This document shows positions 55,793 through 64,000 of a stretch of 64,000 nt of DNA, piece by piece (position 1 is the stretch's first letter; every line of letters starts with the position of its first letter). The notes below the pieces were generated by a model. It was not told where the DNA came from. It ran no database searches and saw only the letters and a program-made list of their open reading frames with translations. The translations under genes and the position numbers were made by a program. The DNA comes from Achromobacter xylosoxidans (GTDB lineage: Bacteria > Pseudomonadota > Gammaproteobacteria > Burkholderiales > Burkholderiaceae_B), in assembly GCF_014490035.1 (NCBI RefSeq), contig NZ_CP061008.1, forward strand, positions 5,890,001-5,954,000, written 5' to 3'.

Positions 55793-56716
55793 ATGACCCG
55801 TCCCGCTTTCTATCCGACCTCCCAGGCTGCGCCTGGCGCGCCCGCTGGGCTGTGGGAGGGGTACGGCTATGGCTTTCTGGGGGTGCTGGTCTTTTCCCTG
55901 ACGCTGCCCATGACCCGCCTGGCCGTCGGCGAGCTGGCGCCGCTGCTTGTGGGACTGGGCCGGGCGCTGCTGGCGGCGGTGCCGGCCATCGCCGTGCTCT
56001 GGCTGACGCGCGCGCGCCGCCCGAACCGCGAGGAATGGCCGGGCGTGATCCTGGCCGCGCTGGGCATCGTGGTGGGCTGGCCGCTGGCATCCTCGCTTGC
56101 CATGCAGACCGTGCCCGCGTCGCAGGGCGCCGTCTTCAACGGGCTGCTGCCCCTGTCGACCGCGGCCTTTGCCGCGCTGCGCAGCGGCGAGCGCCCCTCG
56201 CCCGCCTTCTGGGCCTGGGCCGTGCTGGGCGCCGCGCTGGTGACGGCCTATGCCCTGCGCCAGGGCGAAGGCGCCCTGCAGCCGGGCTATCTGTGGCTGT
56301 TGCTGGCCGTGGTCCTGGGCGGCATGGGCTATGCCGAGGGCGCGCGCGCTTCCCGCACGCTGGGCGGCGGGCGCACCATCTGCTGGGCGCTGGTGATCAG
56401 CGCGCCCGTGGTGGCCGCGCCGGTCGGCTGGATGGCGGCGCAGCAGGCCAGTTGGCCCAGCGCCCCGGTGATCTACGCCAGCGCCTATCTGGCGCTGGGT
56501 TCCATGTTCCTGGGCTTTTTTGCCTGGTATCGCGGCCTGGCCGTGGGCGGCATCGCCCGGGTCGGCCAGGTGCAGTTGCTGCAACCGTTCCTGACGGTGG
56601 TGGCGGCCGCATTGTTGTTTGGCGAATCCGTGGAGCCGGCGACGTACGTCTTCGCGGCTGCCGTGATCGCCGTTATCGCCGGCGGACGCCGCGCCATCGT
56701 CAGGACCAAAGAATGA
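55793..56716 (+). CDS. EamA-family (DMT) exporter, divergent from MocR regulator
   Basis: 307 residues, about ten helices with two EamA repeats (GFLGVLVFSLTLPMTRLAVGEL; AWYRGLAVGGIARVGQVQLLQPFLTVVAAALLFGE). I take the ATG at 55793 (MTRPAFYPTS); earlier ATGs in frame exist from 55676 but overlap the operator. Its stop overlaps the LysE-type gene by four bases, so the two exporters are coupled. Confidence 0.87.
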   Translation: MTRPAFYPTSQAAPGAPAGLWEGYGYGFLGVLVFSLTLPMTRLAVGELAPLLVGLGRALLAAVPAIAVLWLTRARRPNREEWPGVILAALGIVVGWPLASSLAMQTVPASQGAVFNGLLPLSTAAFAALRSGERPSPAFWAWAVLGAALVTAYALRQGEGALQPGYLWLLLAVVLGGMGYAEGARASRTLGGGRTICWALVISAPVVAAPVGWMAAQQASWPSAPVIYASAYLALGSMFLGFFAWYRGLAVGGIARVGQVQLLQPFLTVVAAALLFGESVEPATYVFAAAVIAVIAGGRRAIVRTKE

Positions 56717-57357
56717 ATCTGCTCCCCTCCAACTGGGCCGACGTGCCCCTGATGTCCCTGTCCCTGCTGGGCCCGCTGGCCATGTTCGCCCTGGTCAGTT
56801 CCATCACCCCCGGACCCAACAACGTGATGCTGGCCTCGTCCGGCCTGAACTTCGGCTTCCGCCGCAGCGTGCCGCATCTGCTGGGGGTGAACCTGGGCTT
56901 CACCTTCATGATTTTCCTGGTGGGAATCGGGCTGGGCTCGGTGTTCCAGCAGGTGCCGCAGCTTTACACCGTGCTGAAGTACGCGGGCGCGGCCTATCTG
57001 CTGTACCTGGCGTGGAAGATCGCGAATTCGGGCGAAATGGACGACGGCGAAGCGCGCGGAAAGCCGTTCACCTTCCTGCAGGCCGCCGCCTTTCAGTGGG
57101 TCAACCCCAAGGCCTGGGTCATGGCCGTGGGCGTGATCGCCACCTACACGCCGCAGAATGGCTTCTTCGCCAATCTGGTCATCGCCACCGTCGTCTGCGG
57201 CATCGTCAACCTGCCCAGCATCGGCATCTGGGTGACCTTCGGCACGGCGCTGCGCCGCGTGCTGCACAAGCCCTGGGCGATCCGCGCCTTCAATGTGGGC
57301 ATGGCGCTGCTGCTGGTGGCGTCGCTGTATCCGGTAGCGCTGGAAATGCTGCACTGA
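56713..57357 (+). CDS. LysE-family amino acid exporter
   Basis: 214 residues with six helices and the family N-terminus SSITPGPNNVMLASSGLNFGFRRSVPH and LLYLAWKIANSG. Exports an amino acid or derivative. Translationally coupled to the EamA gene; both are probably under the MocR protein. Confidence 0.92.
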   Translation: MNLLPSNWADVPLMSLSLLGPLAMFALVSSITPGPNNVMLASSGLNFGFRRSVPHLLGVNLGFTFMIFLVGIGLGSVFQQVPQLYTVLKYAGAAYLLYLAWKIANSGEMDDGEARGKPFTFLQAAAFQWVNPKAWVMAVGVIATYTPQNGFFANLVIATVVCGIVNLPSIGIWVTFGTALRRVLHKPWAIRAFNVGMALLLVASLYPVALEMLH

Positions 57358-57365
57358 CGCGGCGC

Positions 57366-58058
57366 TCAGGCCAGCAACCCCACAACCACGGCGGGCGTGA
57401 CCAGCACATTGAACAGCCCCGCCATCACCATCACCAGGCCCGCGACGGCGCCTTCATCGGCCGCCAGTTCGCGGGCCTTGGCCGTTCCGGCGCCGTGCGC
57501 GCCCATGCCGAACAGCGCGCCGCGCGCCAGCGCCGAACGCAGCGGCAGCCAGCGCCGCATCAACTGGCCCAGGGCCGCGCCGAACACGCCCGTGACGATC
57601 ACGAAGACGGCCGTCAGGTCCGGCACGCCGCCCACGTGCGACGACACGGCCACCGCGAACGGCGTGGCCACCGAACGCGGCAGCAGGCTCAGGCGCAGGT
57701 CCGGCGACAGGCCCAGCAGGCTGCCCAGCATCCAGGCGCTGGCGCCTGCGATCAGGCTGCCCACCGCCACGCCCGCCACCAGCACCGGCCAGTAACGGCG
57801 GATCAGCGCGCGCTGTTCATACAAGGGCAGCGCGAAGGCCACGATGACCGGGCCCAACATCGCCATCAGCCAGTGCGACCCCGCCATGTAGTCCCGGTAG
57901 TCGGTGTGCAGCGCAAGCGCCAGCGCCAGCAGCAGCGCGGGCGCCACCACCAGGGTCGACGTGCACCAGTAGGCATAGCGCCGGTAGAACAGGCGCGCGC
58001 AGACATAGGCCAGCACCGTCGCGGCGGGCCAGAACAGCAAGTTGAAATCAGCTGGCAT
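57366..58058 (-). CDS. lrgB: LrgB-family protein
   Basis: 230 residues, about seven helices. The conserved block LLPRSVATPFAVAVSSHVGGVPDLTAVFVIVTGVFGA is typical. Works with LrgA in murein hydrolase control or export of pyruvate/3-hydroxypropionate-like compounds in other bacteria. Overlaps the lrgA stop by 11 bases. Confidence 0.93.
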   Translation of the reverse strand: MPADFNLLFWPAATVLAYVCARLFYRRYAYWCTSTLVVAPALLLALALALHTDYRDYMAGSHWLMAMLGPVIVAFALPLYEQRALIRRYWPVLVAGVAVGSLIAGASAWMLGSLLGLSPDLRLSLLPRSVATPFAVAVSSHVGGVPDLTAVFVIVTGVFGAALGQLMRRWLPLRSALARGALFGMGAHGAGTAKARELAADEGAVAGLVMVMAGLFNVLVTPAVVVGLLA

Positions 58059-58452
58059 GGCGATTCATCCAGCGATAGCAGAGATCAATGGTCAACGCCG
58101 TGCCGGCCATCACCAGAACCGTGCCCAGGAGGATGACGGCCAGCAGCTTCAAGCCCAGCACGCCCAGGAATTCGCGGTGGTCCAGCAGCGACATGACGGC
58201 GGGCACGAAGAACAGCAGCATCTCGCCCAGCAGCCAGCTGGCGCCGCGATGCACGTTGCGCACCCGCAGGCGGCGCGTGGCCAGCAGCGCCAACACCAGC
58301 GCCATGCCGATGACGCCGCCCGGCACGGGCAGACCCAGCAACTGGGCCAACGCCTGACCCAGCAAGGAGAAGAGGACCAGCAGACAGATTTGCAGCACGC
58401 GGCTGCGGCGCAGCGTGCTGCGTAGAAGAAGGGCGAGGCGTGGGCGAGACAT
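58048..58452 (-). CDS. lrgA: LrgA/CidA-family holin-like protein
   Basis: 134 residues, four helices (LQICLLVLFSLLGQALAQLLGLPVPGGVIGMALVLALL in parts; LLGEMLLFFVPAVMSLLDH). The ATG at 58452 has AGGA about 10 bases upstream; a TTG at 58473 is a weaker choice. Divergent from a LysR regulator and followed by lrgB, the usual arrangement. Confidence 0.9.
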   Translation of the reverse strand: MSRPRLALLLRSTLRRSRVLQICLLVLFSLLGQALAQLLGLPVPGGVIGMALVLALLATRRLRVRNVHRGASWLLGEMLLFFVPAVMSLLDHREFLGVLGLKLLAVILLGTVLVMAGTALTIDLCYRWMNRHAS

Positions 58453-58509
58453 GAGACGAAGTTCCTGCGGCAAGCAGATGTTTTACGCCTACGGTGCTCA
58501 TAGATAAAA

Positions 58510-58526
58510 TGAATTTGATGAATTCA
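58510..58526. promoter_or_regulatory. Candidate LysR operator between lrgA and its regulator
   Basis: TGAAT-N7-ATTCA inverted repeat in the 97-base AT-rich gap between lrgA and the LysR gene. Confidence 0.45.
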
Positions 58527-58549
58527 AGTTATTCCAGATAGGCATACAC

Positions 58550-59437
58550 ATGGAACTGCGTCCGTTGCGCGCCCTGGTAGAAGTGGTCCGCCAGGGCGGT
58601 TTCTCGCAAGCCGCCCGGGCCGTCTTTGCCACCCAGCCCACCGTCAGCAAAGCGGTGCGCCAGCTGGAAGACGAACTGGGCATGCCGTTGCTGGACCGCC
58701 ACGCCCAGCCGCCGCGGCTGACCGCGGCTGGCGAAATCGTCTACCGCCGCGCCGTGGCCATGCTGGCGCAGCGCGATGATCTGTACGCCGAACTGGACGA
58801 ACTGAAGGGGCTCAAGCGCGGCGTGCTGCGCCTGGGCCTGCCGCCGCTGGGCAGCAGCACCCTGTTCGCCCCCATGTTTGCGCGCTTTCGCAGCCGCTAT
58901 CCGCAGATTGAAATCAGCCTGGTGGAACACGGCAGCCGCCGCCTGGAGGAAATGGTGATGGCTGGCGAGATCGAACTGGCCGCCTCGCTCAAACCGGTGC
59001 CCGACATCTTCGAATGGCAGCCCGTGGCACGCGAGCCGCTGGTGGCGCTGATGCCGGCCGACCACCCCAAGGCGCACGCCGCAACGGTCGGATTGAGCGA
59101 TCTGCGGGACACGCCCTTCATTCTGTTCGAGACCGGCTTCGCCCTGAACCGCATCATCCACGACGCCTGCCAGCGCGCCGGCTTCTCCCCCACCGTGGCC
59201 GCGCGCAGCGGCCAGATCGATTTCATCGCGGCGCTGGTGGCGGCCGGCCTGGGCGTGGCCTTCCTGCCGCGCCTGAAGGCCCGCGAAGAGCTGCACGCCG
59301 GCGTGGCGCGCGTGCCGCTGCGCGATGCCGGCACGGACTGGGAGATGGTGCAGGTGTGGCGCCGCGGCGGCTACCTGTCGCATGCCGCCCAAGCCTGGCT
59401 GGCCTTGACCCGGGAAGTCCATCCCGAAGTATGCTGA
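58550..59437 (+). CDS. LysR-family regulator, divergent from lrgAB (CidR-like)
   Basis: 295 residues. Winged helix (LRPLRALVEVVRQGGFSQAARAVFATQPTVSKAVRQLE in parts) and sensor domain (LRLGLPPLGSSTLFAPMFARF). Divergence from lrgAB suggests a CidR-like role; CidR responds to acetate in Staphylococcus. The stop overlaps a possible upstream ATG of the next gene. Confidence 0.92.
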   Translation: MELRPLRALVEVVRQGGFSQAARAVFATQPTVSKAVRQLEDELGMPLLDRHAQPPRLTAAGEIVYRRAVAMLAQRDDLYAELDELKGLKRGVLRLGLPPLGSSTLFAPMFARFRSRYPQIEISLVEHGSRRLEEMVMAGEIELAASLKPVPDIFEWQPVAREPLVALMPADHPKAHAATVGLSDLRDTPFILFETGFALNRIIHDACQRAGFSPTVAARSGQIDFIAALVAAGLGVAFLPRLKAREELHAGVARVPLRDAGTDWEMVQVWRRGGYLSHAAQAWLALTREVHPEVC

Positions 59438-59475
59438 TGCCGGAACCCAGCCGCCCCGCCCGGGTCAGACTATCC

Positions 59476-60363
59476 ATGCCAGCCCTACCCCGCCTTTCTC
59501 CCCGCCGCCTGTTCGCCGTTGCCTTGCTTGCAGGCGCCAGCGTGGTCGGCTGCACCCAGCTCGATTCCTGGCAGCGGCAGACTATTTTCTCCCCCCAGTC
59601 CGAACCGCAGACCTGGTGGCGCGAACCCGCCGCCGGCACCCAGGTTTATGACCTGACGCTGGCAGGCGGCGACAAGGTGCGCGCCTGGTACTGGCAAAGC
59701 CCTCAAGCCGGCGCGCCCACCGTGCTGTACCTGCATGGCGCACGCTGGAATCTGAACGGCAGCGCCTTCCGCATCGACGGCTGGACGCGCATGGGCTATT
59801 CCGTGCTCGCCATCGACTACCGCGGCTTCGGCGCGTCGACCCCGCGTCTGCCGTCCGAGGAAAGCGCGCTGGAAGACGCCGTGGCCGGGCTGAAGGAGCT
59901 GGCGCGCATCCAGCCCGATCCGGCGCGCCGCTTCATCTACGGCCATAGCCTGGGCGGCGCAATCGCCATCGACCTGGCCGCGCGCCCCGACCAGCCGGCA
60001 TTCGCCGGCCTGATCGTGGAATCCAGCTTCACCAGCATCGGCGCGATGCTGGCCACGCTGCGCTGGGGCAAGGTGCCTGGCGCCAGCCTGCTGGTCACGC
60101 AACCGTTCGCTTCCGTGGAAAAGCTGGCGCGCATGCGCACACCCATGCTGTTCATGCACGGCACCGCCGACCGCGTGGTGCCGCACACCATGAGCGACGA
60201 GCTCTACGCCGCCGCAGGCAACGTTGCGCCCGAGCTCAAACGCCTGGTCAAGATCGAAGGCGCCTCGCATTCCGGCGCCTTCCGCAGCGGCGCGCAATAC
60301 GAGACCGCGGTGAAGACCTTCATGCAGGACGCGAGCCGCGCGTATCCGCGCAAGGCCGGCTAG
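59476..60363 (+). CDS. Alpha/beta hydrolase lipoprotein
   Basis: 295 residues. N-terminal lipoprotein signal (PRRLFAVALLAGASVVGC; lipid Cys26), then an alpha/beta hydrolase of the BEM46/FrsA-like kind: VLYLHGARWNLNG oxyanion region, YGHSLGGAIA with nucleophile Ser158, HGTADRVVPH with the acid Asp, and EGASHSG with the His. A longer start at 59431 overlaps the LysR stop. The substrate is unknown. The position at the envelope is inferred from the lipobox. Confidence 0.87.
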   Translation: MPALPRLSPRRLFAVALLAGASVVGCTQLDSWQRQTIFSPQSEPQTWWREPAAGTQVYDLTLAGGDKVRAWYWQSPQAGAPTVLYLHGARWNLNGSAFRIDGWTRMGYSVLAIDYRGFGASTPRLPSEESALEDAVAGLKELARIQPDPARRFIYGHSLGGAIAIDLAARPDQPAFAGLIVESSFTSIGAMLATLRWGKVPGASLLVTQPFASVEKLARMRTPMLFMHGTADRVVPHTMSDELYAAAGNVAPELKRLVKIEGASHSGAFRSGAQYETAVKTFMQDASRAYPRKAG

Positions 60364-60557
60364 CCTCCGCAGTCCGCCAGCCCGGCCTGGGCTGCCTCTC
60401 TCCCTCGCCTCCATCCGACCTCTCTACGGCCGCCGGCAAGCACGACGCCTGCCTTGCCCGTGCGCGCAAGGCGCACGCTTCCCGCTCATCCCCAGAAATC
60501 ACGCATCGGCTTGTCTCCGCCTCCGGGTTGACCCGCCCCGGGAAATCCCCAAATCAA

Positions 60558-60587
60558 AATATCTTCTAAATATATTTATCAGATATT
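60558..60587. promoter_or_regulatory. AT-rich inverted repeat upstream of the DapA-Liv cluster
   Basis: AATATCT, 16 bases, AGATATT, with the smaller palindrome AAATATATTT in the centre. It stands out against a GC-rich background and lies 60 bases before the DapA-family start. The rest of 60364-60647 holds no gene I can see. Confidence 0.55.
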
Positions 60588-60647
60588 AGACTTTGCACCT
60601 GCTCGCCGCTCCGCCATTGAAGCGACGGCATCTTGAGGAGAAGCCAG

Positions 60648-61559
60648 TTGAGTAACGTGCATTGGCAGGGCGTCTTCCCTGCCGTAACGAGTAAGTTCCA
60701 TGCCGACGAGACCCTCGACTTCGAGGCGATGCGCAAGCACTTCGGCTTCCTGATCGACAACGGCGTACACGGCCTGGTCACCTGCGGTTCGCTGGGCGAA
60801 GCCAGCACCCTGAGCCTTGAAGAAAAGCTGGAAGTGACGCGCTGCGCCGTGGAAGTCAGCGCCGGCCGCATTCCGGTCCTGGCCAACGTGTCCGAGACCA
60901 GCACCCGCGAAGCGCTGCGCTTCATCAAGGCCGCCGTGGAACTGGGCGTGGACGGCTTCATGCTGATGCCCTCGCTGATCTACGTGGCGGACTCGCGCGA
61001 AGCGATGCAGAGCATCCGCACCATGGCCGAAGCCGCGCAGAAGCCCTGCATGATCTACAACAATCCCGTCGCCTACCGCGTCGATCTCAAGCCCGAGCAC
61101 ATGGCCGAGCTGGCCGACTGCAAATGGCTGGTCGCCATCAAGGAAAGCAGCGACGACGTGCGCCGCCTGACCGACCTGCGCAACGCGCTGGGCACGCGCT
61201 ATCAGCTGTTCATCGGCGTGGACGACCTGTCGTTCGAGGCGCTGGCGCTGGGCGCGGACGGCCTGCTGGCCGGGCTGGTCACCGCCTTCCCGCGCGAAAC
61301 CGTGGCCCTGTACGACCTGATGAAGGCGGGCAAGTGGCAGGAAGCGCTGGCGCTGTACCAATGGTTCACGCCGCTCCTGCATCTGGATGTGTCGACCAAG
61401 CTGGTGCAGAACATCAAGCTGGCCGAGACCCTGGCCGGCGTGGGCAATGAGCACGTGCGCCGCCCGCGCCTGCCGCTGGCCGGCGCCGAACGCGAACGCT
61501 GCGCCGCCATCATCCAGGCGTCGCTGGCCAAGCGCCCCGCGCAGTACCAGTCGAAGTAA
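60648..61559 (+). CDS. DapA-family (dihydrodipicolinate synthase-like) lyase/aldolase
   Basis: 303 residues, TIM barrel of class I aldolases that form a Schiff base with pyruvate. Gly-rich motif CGSLGEASTL (46-55), Tyr137 in MIYNNPVAYR and Schiff-base Lys165 in LVAIKESSDD. I take the TTG at 60648, since GAGGAG ends seven bases before it; a TTG at 60633 is inside that site. The linked branched-chain-type transporter suggests a catabolic lyase rather than lysine synthesis. Substrate unresolved (for example 4-hydroxy-2-oxoglutarate-like or keto-sugar acids). Confidence 0.88.
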   Translation: MSNVHWQGVFPAVTSKFHADETLDFEAMRKHFGFLIDNGVHGLVTCGSLGEASTLSLEEKLEVTRCAVEVSAGRIPVLANVSETSTREALRFIKAAVELGVDGFMLMPSLIYVADSREAMQSIRTMAEAAQKPCMIYNNPVAYRVDLKPEHMAELADCKWLVAIKESSDDVRRLTDLRNALGTRYQLFIGVDDLSFEALALGADGLLAGLVTAFPRETVALYDLMKAGKWQEALALYQWFTPLLHLDVSTKLVQNIKLAETLAGVGNEHVRRPRLPLAGAERERCAAIIQASLAKRPAQYQSK

Positions 61560-61648
61560 GGCCGGGCTCCGGAAGAAGCACGAACCTCCTGGCGCGTGGC
61601 GGGACCGCGACGCGCCAGGGCCTGTCCCCAGCAAGCCCAACGGACATC

Positions 61649-62404
61649 ATGCAAAGCGACATCATTCTTCAGACCCGGGGCCTGAGCAAGGAATTCCGCG
61701 GCTTCGTCGCCGTCAACAACGTTGACATGAGCGTGCGCCGCGGCGCCATCCACGCGCTCATCGGCCCCAACGGCGCGGGCAAGACCACCTTCTTCAATCT
61801 GCTGACCAAGTTCCACATCCCGACGCGCGGCCAGATCCTCTACGACGGCGTGGACATCACGCAGGAACGCCCCGCGCAGACCGCGCGTCGCGGCATCGTG
61901 CGCTCGTTCCAGATCTCTGCCGTCTTTCCGCAGCTGTCGGTGCGCGAGAACGTGCGCGTGGCCCTGCAGCGCAAGCTGGGCGTGGACTATTGCTTCTGGC
62001 GTTCGGAACGCACGCTGGAAAGCCTGCATCACCGCGTCGAGGAACTGCTGGACCAGGTCGGCCTGCGTACGCATCTGGACGTGGCCGCGGGCGACCTGCC
62101 CTATGGCCGCAAGCGCACATTGGAGATAGCCACCACGCTGGCGCTCGAACCCGAGCTGCTGCTGCTGGACGAACCCACGCAAGGCATGGGCCACGAGGAC
62201 GTGGACCGGGTCAAGCACCTGATCAAGCAGGTCAGCGCCGGCCGCACCATCCTTATGGTCGAACACAACATGAAAGTGGTGGCGGACATCTCCGACACCA
62301 TCACCGTGCTGCAGCGGGGCGAGATCCTGGCCGAAGGCCCCTACGCGACCGTATCGGAAAACCCGGCGGTGCGCGAAGCCTACATGGGAGCCGAAGATGA
62401 ATGA
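61649..62404 (+). CDS. livG: Branched-chain-type ABC transporter ATPase LivG
   Basis: 251 residues. Walker A GPNGAGKTT (39-47), the LivG-type insertion with RTFQ-like VRSFQISAVFPQLSVREN, and Walker B LLLLDEPTQGMGHED followed by MVEHNMKVVADI. The usual signature LSGGQ is replaced by DLPYGRKRTLEIA, a form normal for LivG. It overlaps livF by eight bases. Confidence 0.93.
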   Translation: MQSDIILQTRGLSKEFRGFVAVNNVDMSVRRGAIHALIGPNGAGKTTFFNLLTKFHIPTRGQILYDGVDITQERPAQTARRGIVRSFQISAVFPQLSVRENVRVALQRKLGVDYCFWRSERTLESLHHRVEELLDQVGLRTHLDVAAGDLPYGRKRTLEIATTLALEPELLLLDEPTQGMGHEDVDRVKHLIKQVSAGRTILMVEHNMKVVADISDTITVLQRGEILAEGPYATVSENPAVREAYMGAEDE

Positions 62405-63116
62405 AGCCGCCGCAGCCTCCAGCATGCTGGAAATCCGCAACCTGCACGCCTGGTACGGCGAATCGCACATCCTGCACGGCATCGACCTGGACGTGAAGCC
62501 GGGCGAATGCGTGACCCTGCTGGGCAGGAATGGCGCGGGCCGCAGCTCCACGCTGAAGTCCATCCTGGGCCTGGTGGGCCGGCGCAGCGGCTCGATCAGG
62601 ATCCAGGGCCAGGAGACCGTCGGCCTGCCGCCCCACAAGATCGCGCGCCGCGGTATCGGCTATTGCCCTGAAGAGCGCGGCATCTATGCATCCTTGACCG
62701 CCGAGGAAAACCTCATGCTGCTGCCCTCGGTGGGGCCGGACGGCATGTCGGTGGCAGAGATCTACGACATGTTCCCCAACCTGAAAGAACGCGCGCACAG
62801 CCCCGGCACGCGGCTGTCGGGCGGCGAACAGCAGATGCTGGCGATGGCGCGCATCCTGCGCACCGGCGCCCGCCTGTTGTTGCTGGACGAAATCACCGAA
62901 GGCCTGGCCCCCGTCATCGTGCAGTCCCTGGGCCGCGTGATCCGGCAATTGAAAGAGCGCGGCTACACCACCGTGCTGGTCGAGCAGAACTTCCGCTTCG
63001 CCCAGCACCTGGCCGACCGCCATTACGTCATCGAGCACGGCCAGGTGGTGGCGGTGATAGACCGCGCCGAAGTCCTGCAATCGCAGGACAGGCTGAACGC
63101 CCTGCTCGGCATTTGA
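62397..63116 (+). CDS. livF: Branched-chain-type ABC transporter ATPase LivF
   Basis: 239 residues. The Walker A reads GRNGAGRSS (43-51) with Arg49 where lysine is usual. Signature RLSGGEQQMLAMARIL, Walker B LLLLDEITEGLAP and VLVEQNFRFAQHLADR are intact. The Lys-to-Arg change is known to me in part of the LivF family, but I cannot judge its frequency. Follows livG with overlap; binding-protein gene follows after 57 bases. Confidence 0.92.
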   Translation: MNEAAAASSMLEIRNLHAWYGESHILHGIDLDVKPGECVTLLGRNGAGRSSTLKSILGLVGRRSGSIRIQGQETVGLPPHKIARRGIGYCPEERGIYASLTAEENLMLLPSVGPDGMSVAEIYDMFPNLKERAHSPGTRLSGGEQQMLAMARILRTGARLLLLDEITEGLAPVIVQSLGRVIRQLKERGYTTVLVEQNFRFAQHLADRHYVIEHGQVVAVIDRAEVLQSQDRLNALLGI

Positions 63117-63173
63117 GTTTTCCAGACGCATTCCTTCCGACCGCAGTCCCCTTCCTACACGGAGCGTAGTCAG

Positions 63174-64000
63174 ATGAAATTGAATCGAATCTCAGCAGCG
63201 CTGTTCGCCGTCGGCATGATCGGCGCCGCCCAGGCCCAGACCAAGATCAGCGATGACGTGGTCAAGATCGGCGTCCTGACCGACCTGTCCGGCGTCTATT
63301 CCGACCTGGCCGGCAACGGCTCCGTGATCGCGGCCCGCATGGCCGCCGAGGAAATGGGCAACAAGGTGCTGGGCAAGCCGGTGGAAGTGGTTTCCGCCGA
63401 CCACCAGAACAAGCCCGACGTCGCCGCCAACCTGGCCCGCGAATGGTTCGACCAGGGCAAGGTCGACATGATCACCGACTTCCCCACCGCGTCCACCGCG
63501 CTGGCGGTGATGGAAATCGCCAAGCAAAAGAACCGCGTGACCATGCCGTCGGCCGGTCTGTCCACCGCGATCCTGGGCGAGAAGTGCTCGCCGCTGAATG
63601 CGCAGTGGACCACCAACACCTACGCCCTGGCCGCCGGCACCGCGCGCGCGCTGGTCAAGGAAGGCAAGAAGAGCTGGTACTTCATCACCGCCGACTACAC
63701 CTTCGGCCACTCGCTCGAAAAGGACGGTACCGAAGTCATCCAGGAAAACGGCGGCAATGTGGTGGGCGTGTCGCGCCATCCCTTCCCCGGCAACGACTTC
63801 TCTTCGTTCTTGTTGAAGGCGCAGGCCTCCAAGGCCGACGTGATCGCGCTGGCCAACGCCGGCAACGACACGGTCAACGCAGTCAAGCAGGCCAACGAAT
63901 TCGGCATCAACAAGAAGCAGATCGTGGCGCCGCTGCTCACCTACATCTCGGATGTGCACAGCATGGGCCTGGCCAAGGCGCAGGGCATGTACCTGACCGA
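63174..64000 (+). CDS. Branched-chain-type ABC transporter substrate-binding protein (cut by window end)
   Basis: The reading frame is open from the ATG at 63174 to the end, 275 codons, so the C-terminus is missing. GGAG lies nine bases upstream. The signal peptide ends at about residue 21 (GAAQA-QTK). The mature part has the type 1 periplasmic binding fold: VVKIGVLTDLSGVYSDLAGNGSVIAARMA in parts, VDMITDFPTASTALAV, and WYFITADYTFGHSLEKDG with HPFPGNDFSSFLLKAQASKADVIALAN. The permease genes livH/livM are not in the window and probably lie further right. Confidence 0.93.
   Translation, partial: MKLNRISAALFAVGMIGAAQAQTKISDDVVKIGVLTDLSGVYSDLAGNGSVIAARMAAEEMGNKVLGKPVEVVSADHQNKPDVAANLAREWFDQGKVDMITDFPTASTALAVMEIAKQKNRVTMPSAGLSTAILGEKCSPLNAQWTTNTYALAAGTARALVKEGKKSWYFITADYTFGHSLEKDGTEVIQENGGNVVGVSRHPFPGNDFSSFLLKAQASKADVIALANAGNDTVNAVKQANEFGINKKQIVAPLLTYISDVHSMGLAKAQGMYLT

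Noticed and set aside
62090..62120. Loss of the ABC signature in LivG (PYGRKR instead of LSGGQ)
   Set aside because: LivG proteins commonly have a variant signature at this place, so I do not treat it as a defect.

Overview
The window is chromosomal, GC-rich DNA, most probably from a member of the Alcaligenaceae (order Burkholderiales), with Achromobacter the best guess and Bordetella the nearest alternative. Reasons: the 16S sequence has a betaproteobacterial look; rppH/proS, tol-pal and rnpB/uup appear in familiar betaproteobacterial settings; and two tripartite tricarboxylate transporter (TTT) gene pairs are present, a family strongly expanded in this group. The genus call is recognition from memory, not a database result. 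I see no phage, insertion sequence, CRISPR array or plasmid functions; this is core and metabolic chromosome.

Layout. 1-5300: rnpB (RNase P RNA, minus strand), uup (ABC-F ATPase), a minus-strand pair of an M20 amidohydrolase and pyrC, and a small SWIB-domain protein. 5500-18400: a small membrane protein gene, then two complete rRNA operons in tandem, both transcribed leftward. The left operon is 16S-tRNAIle-tRNAAla-23S-5S plus an extra 5S beyond a terminator. The right operon is 16S-23S-5S with no tRNA in its spacer. Each has a boxA antiterminator site in leader and spacer and a TTGACA-17-CATAAT promoter. Further upstream are repeated promoter-like modules carrying a TATAGT box (one for the left operon, three for the right). 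18400-25600: an Lrp-type regulator divergent from 4-hydroxyphenylpyruvate dioxygenase, msrA, a small cytochrome c, ilvD, lgt, a SIMPL-domain protein, the 6S RNA gene behind zapA, and a coiled-coil protein upstream of zapA. 25600-35600: a TctB/TctA pair, a cytoplasmic-type gamma-glutamyltransferase, a beta-hydroxyacid dehydrogenase, azoR divergent from a LysR regulator, a GhrA-like reductase, and a second TctA/TctB pair. 35800-38600: a TctE/TctD-like two-component system and rppH. 38600-47700: proS, then the envelope cluster ybgC-tolQ-tolR-tolA-tolB-pal-cpoB, followed at once by a FecCD-type permease and its ATPase. 47700-58500: a YbaK-type deacylase, an alpha/beta hydrolase, a second Lrp regulator divergent from an EamA exporter, a stand-alone EF-G gene, a universal stress protein, a DUF442 protein, a MocR regulator divergent from an EamA-LysE exporter pair, and lrgAB divergent from a LysR regulator. 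58500-64000: that LysR gene, a lipoprotein hydrolase, then a DapA-family aldolase/lyase with a branched-chain-amino-acid-type ABC transporter (LivG, LivF and a binding protein cut by the window end).

Functionally the window combines growth-rate machinery (rRNA, RNase P, 6S RNA, EF-G, ProS, RppH), envelope maintenance (Tol-Pal-CpoB, Lgt, LrgAB) and import/export of organic acids and amino acids. The most unusual part is the rRNA region: tandem operons with unequal spacers, an orphan-like 5S copy, paired base changes between the two 16S genes, and a multiplied promoter module with a conserved GGG-N4-CCC palindrome just downstream of each predicted start. No wholly unknown multi-gene system stands out elsewhere.
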